DNA of 22,237 bases, from positions 1 to 22,237 of the forward strand of contig JANQKH010000397.1 of NCBI GenBank assembly GCA_028281215.1, read 5' to 3'. The translations under genes were made by a program, and so were the position numbers. Below the pieces are notes generated by a model that saw nothing but the letters and a program-made list of their open reading frames with translations, ran no database searches and had not been told where the DNA came from. Shown here in pieces: positions 13,518 through 20,973 of the stretch (its first letter is position 1; the number at the start of each line of letters is the position of its first letter). Origin of the DNA: Phycisphaeraceae bacterium. Its GTDB lineage: Bacteria > Planctomycetota > Phycisphaerae > Phycisphaerales > Phycisphaeraceae.

Positions 13518-14411
13518 ATGGACGTATTCCTCAACGGAAAAATGGTGCCGCACGGGCAGGCTGCACTGAGTGTGGACGACGCGCTCGTGCAGCATGCGGT
13601 CGGCCTGTTTGAAACCATGTCGGTGAGCCACGGCAAGGCGTTTCGGTTGCAGCAACACCTGGATCGGTTGGCCGACAGTGCCCAGCAGCTTGGCCTGGCG
13701 CGGGAGTTGAACACCGAGCCGCTTGCCGATGCGGTGCAGCATACATTGGAACACAACGGGCTCACCGATGCGCGGGTGAGGCTGACGATCAGTCCGGGCA
13801 ACACCTCGTTGCTGTCGGGCGAATCAAGTGAGCCAACACAGCCACAGGGCACGGTGTTGATCGTGCCCGCACCGCCGACGCAATACGATCCCGCCTACTT
13901 CGAACAGGGCGTGACGGTGTTGATCGCACCGCCGATGGCGAATCCGTTCGATCCCATGGCCGGACACAAGACGACCAGTTACTGGTCACGGCTGCGCACG
14001 TTGCGGCAGGCGGCGGCGGTCGGCGCCGGCGAGGCGATTCACCTGAATGTGTCGAACCATCTGGCGAGCGGTGCGATCAGCAATGTGTTCCTGATCAAGG
14101 ACGGCGAACTGTTCACGCCGATCGCCCGCGGCGAAGAACCGGAAAACGCACTGTCGGCTCCGGTATTACCGGGCGTGACCCGCGCGGCGGTCATGGAAAT
14201 CGCCCAGCGGCAAGACATGGAGGTCACCACGAAAATGCTGAGCATTGATGACCTGCTTGCCGCGGACGAAGTGTTCCTGACCAACTCAAGTTGGCATGTG
14301 CTGCCGGTGAGCCACGTGGAGAAGCACGTGGTGGGATCGGGGCAGGCAGGTAAGGTCACGCGGCAACTGCGCGAGGCGTTGCTGGCGTTGATTCAAGAAG
14401 AAACAGCATAA
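13518..14411 (+). CDS. Class IV aminotransferase / aminodeoxychorismate lyase-like PLP enzyme
   Basis: This 297-residue fold-type IV PLP enzyme is in the group of branched-chain aminotransferase (IlvE), D-amino acid transaminase and 4-amino-4-deoxychorismate lyase (PabC). Visible motifs are DDALVQHAVGLFETMSV with HLDRL near the N-terminus, the PLP lysine K151 in GHKTTSYW, GAISNVFLIKDGELFTP, the LPGVTRAAVMEIA segment and EVFLTNSSWHVLPV near the end. The glutamate that normally precedes the GxxSN loop and contacts the PLP ring nitrogen appears to be serine (S184 in ASGAISN); this is by-eye alignment. Specificity cannot be fixed: PabC for folate p-aminobenzoate is plausible, IlvE less so. It is 26 bp after the preceding gene. 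Overall confidence in the family is high. Confidence 0.9.
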   Translation: MDVFLNGKMVPHGQAALSVDDALVQHAVGLFETMSVSHGKAFRLQQHLDRLADSAQQLGLARELNTEPLADAVQHTLEHNGLTDARVRLTISPGNTSLLSGESSEPTQPQGTVLIVPAPPTQYDPAYFEQGVTVLIAPPMANPFDPMAGHKTTSYWSRLRTLRQAAAVGAGEAIHLNVSNHLASGAISNVFLIKDGELFTPIARGEEPENALSAPVLPGVTRAAVMEIAQRQDMEVTTKMLSIDDLLAADEVFLTNSSWHVLPVSHVEKHVVGSGQAGKVTRQLREALLALIQEETA

Positions 14412-14485
14412 GTGTACAGTTGATCGCACCGACATTAGATGCGTCGCGAACCGTGGGTTCCACATGACGAACACACTTGTCGGCA

Positions 14486-16255
14486 TCAATCGTTGTTCAA
14501 ACCTTGCAGCCGATCGCGAATGATCTTTTCGAGATCCTCTTCACTGTTGACATCAGCGAGGTTGGGCGCTTTCACCGCTTCGCCGTCGAGACCTTTCGCT
14601 TCACCACCGTTGAGAGGACGGAGTTTGACGGCTCCGAGCGCGACGCCGGAGTTGTAGGTGGTAACGCCAATTTCATTGCCGCTGAAACGGGTGTCGCGGC
14701 GATCGAGGTCGCTGGTCTTGCCTTCCCATTTGACGAAGGATTTCCCGTCGAGTTTGGCGATGATCTTGGCGTTCTGCTCGCCGTCCTTGTCTTTGACGCT
14801 GACAGTGACGTCGAGCGTGTAGACCCGGCGGTTGGTCAGGCCGAGGTTGACAGTCGATTCGTTGCGGCGGGCATCTTCACCTTTGAGGTCGGACAGACCG
14901 GATTTCCCGTCGCCGGCAAAGTCGAGGGCGACGCGGACGCCGGAGTCGCCGACGGGCACGGCCACGGCCACGGTGCCGTCGCCGTCTTCACGGACGAACT
15001 TGACCTGAAGGTTGTAATCACCCTTGATTTCGTAAGGAAAACGCAGTTGGGCGAGTGAGTTGCTGCGACCGAATCGGCCGAAGCGACCACCAAAATCACC
15101 GAAACGTCGGCTGGCCTCGGAGCGTTTGACCTTGACAGTTTTACCTTCGCGGACCCAGTTGCCGGAAATCTTGTCGCGCTCGGGGTTGATCTTGGCGAGC
15201 ACGTCGATCGCCTTGCCGGCCGAGCCTTTGACTTGCGGGACATAAGCTTCGCCGGACGCCGGCGGCAGGGGCGCTTTGGCCAACGATTCGTCGATACGTT
15301 TGAGGGAGAGCGTGGCGGCGGCTTTCTGGATATCGTCCGATTCGTGTTTCTCCAGAAAGACCGCAGTGTAAACCTTCGCGCGGGAAAGCATCGGCGCCTT
15401 GGCGGGAGGAATTGCCGGGCCGGCCAACTCTTCGTACCAGCCTGCCAGTTCCAAAGCCTGCGCGTCGGTTAGTTCTTCCAGGTTCTTTGCCGCCAACGGA
15501 ACGAGTTTGGATTTCTTCTCGTCACCCATGATCTTGCTGTATTTCATGGCCGCGGCGGGATCGTCCATGTCGACCAGGTAGAGGTCGAACAGGGCAGTGT
15601 GCGCGGTTTTGTCCCAAGGGTTGGCTTCGAGGCGTTTCTGGTAGATCTCGATGCGCTGTTGGCTTTTGGCGAGCACGCTATAAAACTCGATCTTGGCCAG
15701 GACTTCATCTTTGCGATCGGAGCGGATGGCGAACGAGATCGGCCGGGCGCGCTGGAACAGCAACATCGCGCCGGCGTAATCCTTGGCTTTGAGTTTGTCG
15801 TCGGCTTCGTTGAGCAGGAACGACAGGTACTGTTCGCCGGCGTCTTTCTTGGCGTCGCCGGTGCTGCGTTCGTAGCCGCGCTTGTAGAGCGCCACGATCT
15901 TCGCCTCGGCGACCTTTTGCTTCGCGGGGACTTTCTCGATCAGCAAGCGCATCGCCGACTCAGCCGAGTCATAACCGTCCGGCGTGGTGCTCGCCAGGTT
16001 ATACGCCTGTTCCAGCAGGACGGTCTGCAAGTCCTTGCGGTCGTCGGAACTCTTGGCGGCGGTGATCAACTGGTCGGCGAGCTGGATGTCATCTGCGGCT
16101 TCGGAGGTGGACTTGACCCGCTTGACCTCCTTGCCAAACAGCTCATTGAACGTCGCAATGGCACTGGCGGCCTCTGCAGTGGAAGCGGTCACGATCGCCC
16201 CGCACACGAACAAGCCAGCAATCATCAGGGCACGGCCGCGGAAATAACGATTCAT
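14486..16255 (-). CDS. Exported protein with helical N-terminus and jelly-roll-like C-terminus
   Basis: The protein has 589 residues from ATG 16255. An in-frame ATG at 16324 would add 23 polar residues before the signal peptide and is rejected; GGAG about seven bases before 16255 supports the choice. The signal peptide is ALMIAGLFVCGAIVTASTAEA. Residues about 30-350 are helical and TPR-like (e.g. RISFAIRSDRKDEVLAKIEFY, ALFDLYLVDMDDPAAAMKYSKI). Residues about 355-560 are beta-rich (GNWVREGKTVKV, FPYEIKGDYNLQVKFVRE, AKIIAKLDGKSFVKWEG), resembling concanavalin-like or DUF1080-type domains common in planctomycetes. Between strands there is an FG-rich insert, SRRFGDFGGRFGRFGRSNS. The binding target is unknown, perhaps a glycan. 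The convergent aminotransferase ends 74 bp away. Confidence 0.82.
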   Translation of the reverse strand: MNRYFRGRALMIAGLFVCGAIVTASTAEAASAIATFNELFGKEVKRVKSTSEAADDIQLADQLITAAKSSDDRKDLQTVLLEQAYNLASTTPDGYDSAESAMRLLIEKVPAKQKVAEAKIVALYKRGYERSTGDAKKDAGEQYLSFLLNEADDKLKAKDYAGAMLLFQRARPISFAIRSDRKDEVLAKIEFYSVLAKSQQRIEIYQKRLEANPWDKTAHTALFDLYLVDMDDPAAAMKYSKIMGDEKKSKLVPLAAKNLEELTDAQALELAGWYEELAGPAIPPAKAPMLSRAKVYTAVFLEKHESDDIQKAAATLSLKRIDESLAKAPLPPASGEAYVPQVKGSAGKAIDVLAKINPERDKISGNWVREGKTVKVKRSEASRRFGDFGGRFGRFGRSNSLAQLRFPYEIKGDYNLQVKFVREDGDGTVAVAVPVGDSGVRVALDFAGDGKSGLSDLKGEDARRNESTVNLGLTNRRVYTLDVTVSVKDKDGEQNAKIIAKLDGKSFVKWEGKTSDLDRRDTRFSGNEIGVTTYNSGVALGAVKLRPLNGGEAKGLDGEAVKAPNLADVNSEEDLEKIIRDRLQGLNND

Positions 16256-16662
16256 GGGGGACTCCAGGTCTTCGCAAGTTGACGTTGGGAGATTGGTCCG
16301 CCGGTGGATTCTGCTGGTGGTCATTCTCTATTGTAAACGATCATCCCCACCGGGATTATGCATCTGCCAAACCACGATGGCCGGCGCGCAGTCATACTGA
16401 TGAACCGGCACTTGATACTACATTTGATTGTTCGCTGGGTTGCGGATCGGGACAGCCTCGGCAGGGATTGGTCCCGAAAGTCCGTGCAGTGGAAGGGGCA
16501 GAGCGATTGCAAATATCCCATCATTCCCACGCAAGCGGGCATAACCGATGAGCATGGGCGTCCATGTGATCGCTTTGATGGAGGGGTGATTCGCTTGATT
16601 TGAGTCCGAAATCACGATACGCTTCGACGTTCCCCACAACCCGGCAATCGAGGGTTCCGTGA
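16256..16662. other. Non-coding gap before tRNA-Tyr
   Basis: This 407-bp stretch holds no credible gene; the short open frames lack start signals and family character. It contains a TACAAT -10-like box on the minus strand at 16330-16335, followed by AGAGA, which may serve the gene starting at 16255 (75 bp leader). A degenerate CATTCCCACGCAAGCGGGCAT segment at 16522-16542 resembles a decayed palindromic unit. A possible weak tRNA promoter, TTGATT (16595-16600) with TACGCT 18 bp further on, is not convincing. Confidence 0.55.
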
Positions 16663-16744
<82 letters not shown>

Positions 16745-16770
16745 TTGCCTCTCTTTCTCCCTACGCGTTT

Positions 16771-17322
16771 TTATTTACCACTTTCCCTGATGTATCTCGC
16801 CGTCTTCAGGGGCGAGCTTGCCCCGATTTGCCCTAGCCCGCGGCCAGTGCCGTCAGTGCCGGGTGTGTATTCAAATTCGTAGATCGAATCCGTCCAATCG
16901 CCGGCGACGGAGTGCCGCCAAACTGGACCCGCGACAGCTCCGCCAGGAACCATCGCGTACGGCCCTTTGAAGAACGCGTTCTCCAATTCGACTGGTAGCG
17001 TGTTTTTCATTTCCGCTTGATGAATTGTCAACACGCCAGCAGAATCGACGGCTGCCCGGAATGTCTTTGATTCGGATTTAAAGACAAACATCTGTCCATT
17101 GACGCGATAACCCGATCGCTCTTCCATATGGGTGCGATATACCGGTGTCAGCAATGTGGGGTTTGGGTGCTTCTCGTTCAACTGATCGGACAATTCACGC
17201 GAAAGCGAATTCGCCTTATCCAGATAGGGCGCATCCGGCCAGTGAATGCAACCGGGCAATAGCGATGCCATCGCTATGAGCAAAAACCAGCGAACAGACA
17301 GATTGCAATTGTCGTGCTTCAT
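16771..17322 (-). CDS. Small lipoprotein, unknown function
   Basis: The protein has 183 residues with a classic lipoprotein signal: positive start, RWFLLIAMAS and the lipobox LLPGC with the lipidated cysteine at residue 25. The mature part has no known domain that I recognise. It contains mixed strands (RSGYRVNGQMFVFKSESKTFRAA, DSAGVLTIHQAEM) and a glycine-rich end (YTPGTDGTGRGLGQIGA). Residue +2 is isoleucine, so an outer-membrane destination is possible but unproven. It starts only 38 bp after the stop of the HzsA-like gene and on the same strand, so the two are probably one transcript. That makes it a candidate partner or anchor for the di-heme protein. Confidence 0.72.
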   Translation of the reverse strand: MKHDNCNLSVRWFLLIAMASLLPGCIHWPDAPYLDKANSLSRELSDQLNEKHPNPTLLTPVYRTHMEERSGYRVNGQMFVFKSESKTFRAAVDSAGVLTIHQAEMKNTLPVELENAFFKGPYAMVPGGAVAGPVWRHSVAGDWTDSIYEFEYTPGTDGTGRGLGQIGASSPLKTARYIRESGK

Positions 17323-17360
17323 GCAGAATGAAGAAACGATTCGTGCTCAATGGTTCACCG

Positions 17361-20300
17361 TCATTGGTCCGCGCGGGCGATTTTCTTTTTCCCCACGCTG
17401 AATTGCCGCACAATCTTTGTTTCGTTGCCTTCCTTGTCCTTGATGCTCACGACAAGTCGGCCGTGGTCGAGGCGTTTGATAGGTGAGAGGAACTCGAATT
17501 CCCACACGCCATCCGCCACCTTCTTGAACTTCGGCGCGAGGTTGTGCCCCGGGCGGATGCCGCCCGCGTTGAAACTGGCTTCGACGTGGAGTGATTCCAG
17601 ATCCAAGCCGCTGTAGTAATCATCCATGCCGATGCGGATGGAGCGCAGAATGACGTTCTGACCTGCAGCCGGCGTGTTGACCGTCAGCACCGGGCGGTTG
17701 TCATCCAGCATCCAACCTTTGCCGCGCTCGTTGGGTTTGTCCTTGTTGTAATCGAGGTCGATTGGGCAGCCGAGGTCGATCCATCGGGTGATCGTGCGGC
17801 GGTCTTCATCGGTCAGCGATTCAACCTTGATGAACTTGCCATCTGGTCCTTGGTATTTGCCGGCAACCGCTTCCGGGGGCGGCATTTGCGAACCAACGAA
17901 GTCGATGTCGAAGTAGCTGCGACGCTTGGTGTACTTTTCACCTTTGTGCACGACGTAACCTGCGCCGGGCTTCGGCTCGGAGGGGTGATCGTCGTTGTGG
18001 AACCCATCAAGGCGCTTACCGTAGATTTTCCACGTAAGCAGACTTCGCCGCGACTGAAGTTTGCGGATGTAGCGCGACGCGTTGGGGTAACCCCATGTGT
18101 CGTACGTTGGCGGCTTGTGACCGAAGCGTGCTTTTTCATCAGTGGCGAGGCGATAGTACGTGCCGGGCAAGTCGGCGTTGTGCGGCACTTTCTCCATCTG
18201 GCCGTCGGCATCGAGAATCAGATTCCCTGCCGGTTTGTCCCACGATTTCGTGTGACAGGCGACGCAACTCTTCTGAAGGATCGGCTGAATGTCGCGGTAG
18301 TATTCGACATGGGCCACCGCACGGCGTTCCGTGCGCAAACCCGCGTCATCTTCTACGTCCCATTGTTGTTTTGATTCGTCTTTCACTTTGCTTGTGACCA
18401 TCGGCGTCAGCTTCGTCAGATCCCAGAGTTTGTAATGTTCGCTGGCCGCGGCGGTGTCTTTGAAGAGCGTCGGCTCCTGGCTGTGCGCGTGACACCCGCC
18501 GCAATTCGTACGCACTTCACCCGGGCGAAGCTGATGCCACGTCTGTGACATGTTGAGCACCATCCCGTGCTTGTCAATCGTTTGAAACGTGAACACGGTG
18601 TCGGCGGGAATTTTGGCGAGGAAAGAAGTATCGGGGTTGCCGTCGGGATCTATGGGTTGATTTCGGATTTGTGATTCTCCCTGGCCGTTCCACCCAAACT
18701 TGCGCAGGGGGATTTCACCGAGGATACGCAACCGCTCATTGGCATGACTGAAAAACTTGCTGCCTGACTCCGGGCCGCGATCACGATCGGTCGTGGGTTC
18801 CATTGCCAGAATGCGCACTGCATGAATGTCACTGTTCTCGTAAAGCCCGGCGTCGCCGCCCTGATTGTGCCAGTTCAGCGGCATGCCGTAGCCATGACTG
18901 GTAAACGCATCAAGCGCCTTCCATGGATCGACATACGCGTTGCCGCCGCGATGTTTACCGTTGCCTTTGCCGGCATAGGTCGCGGTCACTGAACCCTTCG
19001 GTACAACGCCGTTCGGATAACTTTCCCGCTTGTAAAAACTGGACGAACCGATCAACCCGAACGGTGTGCCTTTTGGAAGATGCTTCGATAACTTGCCATC
19101 ATTCTTCAACGGCTCCAGCGCAACCGGTTCCTTGACGCCGTAAATCCGCTCATACGGCACCACCGCGCGCGGCCAACTCTCGTTGTAATTCGGATCGTTT
19201 TTGATCAACAGCATCTTGCCCGGTTCGTCGATCGGCTTGCCGTCCTTGATCAGATAAATCCCGCCATCCAACTGCGGCAGATAGGTGTATTGGTGGTTCG
19301 TCGGGCCCGGCGACCAGATGGTCAGCAAGTGATTGTCGGGCGCGCCCGATGGATGTGTGAACTTGCCCACCGCCGGCGACTTTTTGTCAGTGTGATCGCT
19401 CGGGTCGGCTGGCCCGTCGTGAATGTGCGCGAACGGCGTCAGCATCTCGCTCCCTGTCGGCATGAACGGCATCCGGTAGTAGCGACCCTTCGCGTTGTAA
19501 TGCCGACCCATCCGCCAGGGTTTGTTGCGCGGATCACCCATGTACGCTGGACCGAAGGGAATCCGCGCATCGCTGTCCGGCTTCACCGACGGTTTCGCGG
19601 AGTATTTCACACCAGCGCCGGTGATTGTCCCCGAGACGGCCGACGAAATATCAAACTTGGGCGCACTTGGGTCCGGCAACTTAATGTAAGTCCCAAACCC
19701 CGAATTGTTCTGGTTGTAATACCCTTCGATGACAATCGATCCGTCACTCAACTGCGTTTGAAAGTGAAACCCATTGCTCGCGCCGCCGGGATCGAACGCG
19801 CTGACCATCGGCTCCCAGTTCGTGCCGTCCGGATGGATCGTCCAGACGCCCCAACTGATCCGCGAGCGAATGCCCTGCGACTCCAGCGTACTGAACATGA
19901 TCCGCCCGTCGCGCAGCACCACCGGATGCAGCGCCCCGGCAATGTTCAGGTGGCCGATCTTTTCGATGTTGTTTGGATACGGATCGTCGAGTTTCACATT
20001 CTCATCACTGTCGTCCATGACGAACATTTGCAGTGCGATCGATGGATACCCTCGGCTCGGCTTGAAGCCATCGCGGTTCGACGTGAACACGATCTTGCCG
20101 TTGGGCAGTGGGTGCGGTCCCATGTTGAACACGCCGTAGTCGTAGTAGGTTTTCTTGTATTTGTTCTGCGGGTCGTGCCGGTAGTTCTTGCTCCACGTGT
20201 CAGCCGCGCCGGTGTTGGGCGTGAACTGCTGGTTGGTCAGCCGAACGATCTTGCGCGTCTTGAGATGAATCTTGTAGATGTCCGCCCCTTCGCGCGGCGG

Positions 20301-20711
20301 GTTCCACTGGTTCGCCTTTTCAAGATTGTGAATCTTCGTGTAGTAACACCACTTGCCGTCAAAGCTGATGATCGGATCGGTGATGCCGCCCTTGCCGCCT
20401 TCAACGAGCAACTCTTCGCTGCCGTCCGGATGCAGCAACATCAAGTCCGCCCCCGGCTGCATCGTCACCGGTTGCGAGAAGTCGGTGTAGAACCGCTTGT
20501 GCACCTTGTCGCCGGCACGCTTGGCGCGCACGTAGACAATGTCGTAATCCCACTTGACCGATTTGTCCGACGCGATGGGTTTGGGCGTGACGTCGAGCTT
20601 TTTCTCGAACAGCGGCTCGCGCTGACCTCGGCTGACGGCGGTGGTGAGCAAGGTGAGGCAGGTCGCCAGCAAGACGAGGCGGATCCGACGATCGATTGGC
20701 ATGCCCATCAT
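17361..20711 (-). CDS. Exported di-heme c protein with TolB-like propeller, HzsA-like (HZS_alpha family)
   Basis: The protein has 1116 residues with a signal peptide (RLVLLATCLTLLTTAVS). Residues about 50-330 look like a TolB-type beta-propeller (DYDIVYVRAKRAGD, DGKWCYYTKIHN, NGKIVFTSNRDG, DGRIMFSTLES). A middle part (about 625-760), with AVRILAMEPT, RILGEIPLRKFG, GEVRTNCGGCHAHSQEPT and a heme c site C737-GG-C740-H741, resembles the hydrazine synthase alpha family. A second heme site, C816-VA-C819-H820, lies in ILQKSCVACHTK. The C-terminus is beta-rich, Ig-like (LTVNTPAAGQNVIL...). HzsA of anammox bacteria is about 800 residues, so this protein has roughly 300 more. No HzsB or HzsC is nearby, and homologues occur widely in non-anammox planctomycetes, so hydrazine synthesis is not implied. 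GGAG seven bases before the ATG supports the start. A small lipoprotein gene follows. Confidence 0.85.
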   Translation of the reverse strand: MMGMPIDRRIRLVLLATCLTLLTTAVSRGQREPLFEKKLDVTPKPIASDKSVKWDYDIVYVRAKRAGDKVHKRFYTDFSQPVTMQPGADLMLLHPDGSEELLVEGGKGGITDPIISFDGKWCYYTKIHNLEKANQWNPPREGADIYKIHLKTRKIVRLTNQQFTPNTGAADTWSKNYRHDPQNKYKKTYYDYGVFNMGPHPLPNGKIVFTSNRDGFKPSRGYPSIALQMFVMDDSDENVKLDDPYPNNIEKIGHLNIAGALHPVVLRDGRIMFSTLESQGIRSRISWGVWTIHPDGTNWEPMVSAFDPGGASNGFHFQTQLSDGSIVIEGYYNQNNSGFGTYIKLPDPSAPKFDISSAVSGTITGAGVKYSAKPSVKPDSDARIPFGPAYMGDPRNKPWRMGRHYNAKGRYYRMPFMPTGSEMLTPFAHIHDGPADPSDHTDKKSPAVGKFTHPSGAPDNHLLTIWSPGPTNHQYTYLPQLDGGIYLIKDGKPIDEPGKMLLIKNDPNYNESWPRAVVPYERIYGVKEPVALEPLKNDGKLSKHLPKGTPFGLIGSSSFYKRESYPNGVVPKGSVTATYAGKGNGKHRGGNAYVDPWKALDAFTSHGYGMPLNWHNQGGDAGLYENSDIHAVRILAMEPTTDRDRGPESGSKFFSHANERLRILGEIPLRKFGWNGQGESQIRNQPIDPDGNPDTSFLAKIPADTVFTFQTIDKHGMVLNMSQTWHQLRPGEVRTNCGGCHAHSQEPTLFKDTAAASEHYKLWDLTKLTPMVTSKVKDESKQQWDVEDDAGLRTERRAVAHVEYYRDIQPILQKSCVACHTKSWDKPAGNLILDADGQMEKVPHNADLPGTYYRLATDEKARFGHKPPTYDTWGYPNASRYIRKLQSRRSLLTWKIYGKRLDGFHNDDHPSEPKPGAGYVVHKGEKYTKRRSYFDIDFVGSQMPPPEAVAGKYQGPDGKFIKVESLTDEDRRTITRWIDLGCPIDLDYNKDKPNERGKGWMLDDNRPVLTVNTPAAGQNVILRSIRIGMDDYYSGLDLESLHVEASFNAGGIRPGHNLAPKFKKVADGVWEFEFLSPIKRLDHGRLVVSIKDKEGNETKIVRQFSVGKKKIARADQ

Positions 20712-20743
20712 GAGGTGTCTCCGGTCGGGGCGGTGGTCTCTCT

Positions 20744-20749
20744 ATAGTA
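20744..20749 (-). promoter_or_regulatory. Candidate -10 box (TACTAT) upstream of the HzsA-like gene
   Basis: On the minus strand TACTAT, followed by AGAGAGA, sits 32 bp before the ATG at 20711, leaving a leader of about 26 nt with GGAG. Just upstream, TCGGA-CCGGT-TCCGA (20763-20777) is a perfect 5-bp-arm inverted repeat over the -35 area, a possible operator. Further into this 262-bp gap are two TTTACG copies 17 bp apart (20783 and 20800) and the palindrome TTACGTAA (20801-20808). Confidence 0.35.
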
Positions 20750-20973
20750 ATTGCCGCTGCGATCGGACCGGTTCCGACAGACTTTACGCAAATCTGACAT
20801 TTACGTAAGCACTTGTTATTCATGTGATTGCATCAATATTAGCCTGAAACATCGTCCCGCAGATGATCGGAGGCTATCCTTGTGTTCGCCGATCGTATGG
20901 ACATGGTCGGAATTGATTTTCGGAGAAAGCGACCGCCCCTCCTTGATGGGATCAGGCGGGGTCGCCAAGTAGT

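Noticed and set aside
14429..14483. Possible bidirectional terminator between the convergent aminotransferase and exported protein genes
   Set aside because: CCGACA/TGTCGG ends and an inner GAACC-GTG-GGTTC hairpin (14448-14460) exist, but the stems are short and no T-run follows on either strand.
16522..16542. REP-like palindrome CATTCCCACGCAAGCGGGCAT
   Set aside because: It resembles a well-known palindromic unit, but the arms do not pair well here and only one copy is visible.
17361..20711. Reading the HzsA-like gene as evidence of anammox hydrazine synthesis
   Set aside because: No HzsB/HzsC genes or other anammox genes are present, the protein is much longer than HzsA, and related genes are, to my knowledge, found in non-anammox planctomycetes.
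19290..20747. Long forward open frame (485 codons) opposite the HzsA-like gene
   Set aside because: The reverse strand carries clear heme motifs, propeller strands and a signal peptide. The forward product is arginine/valine-rich without recognisable domains.
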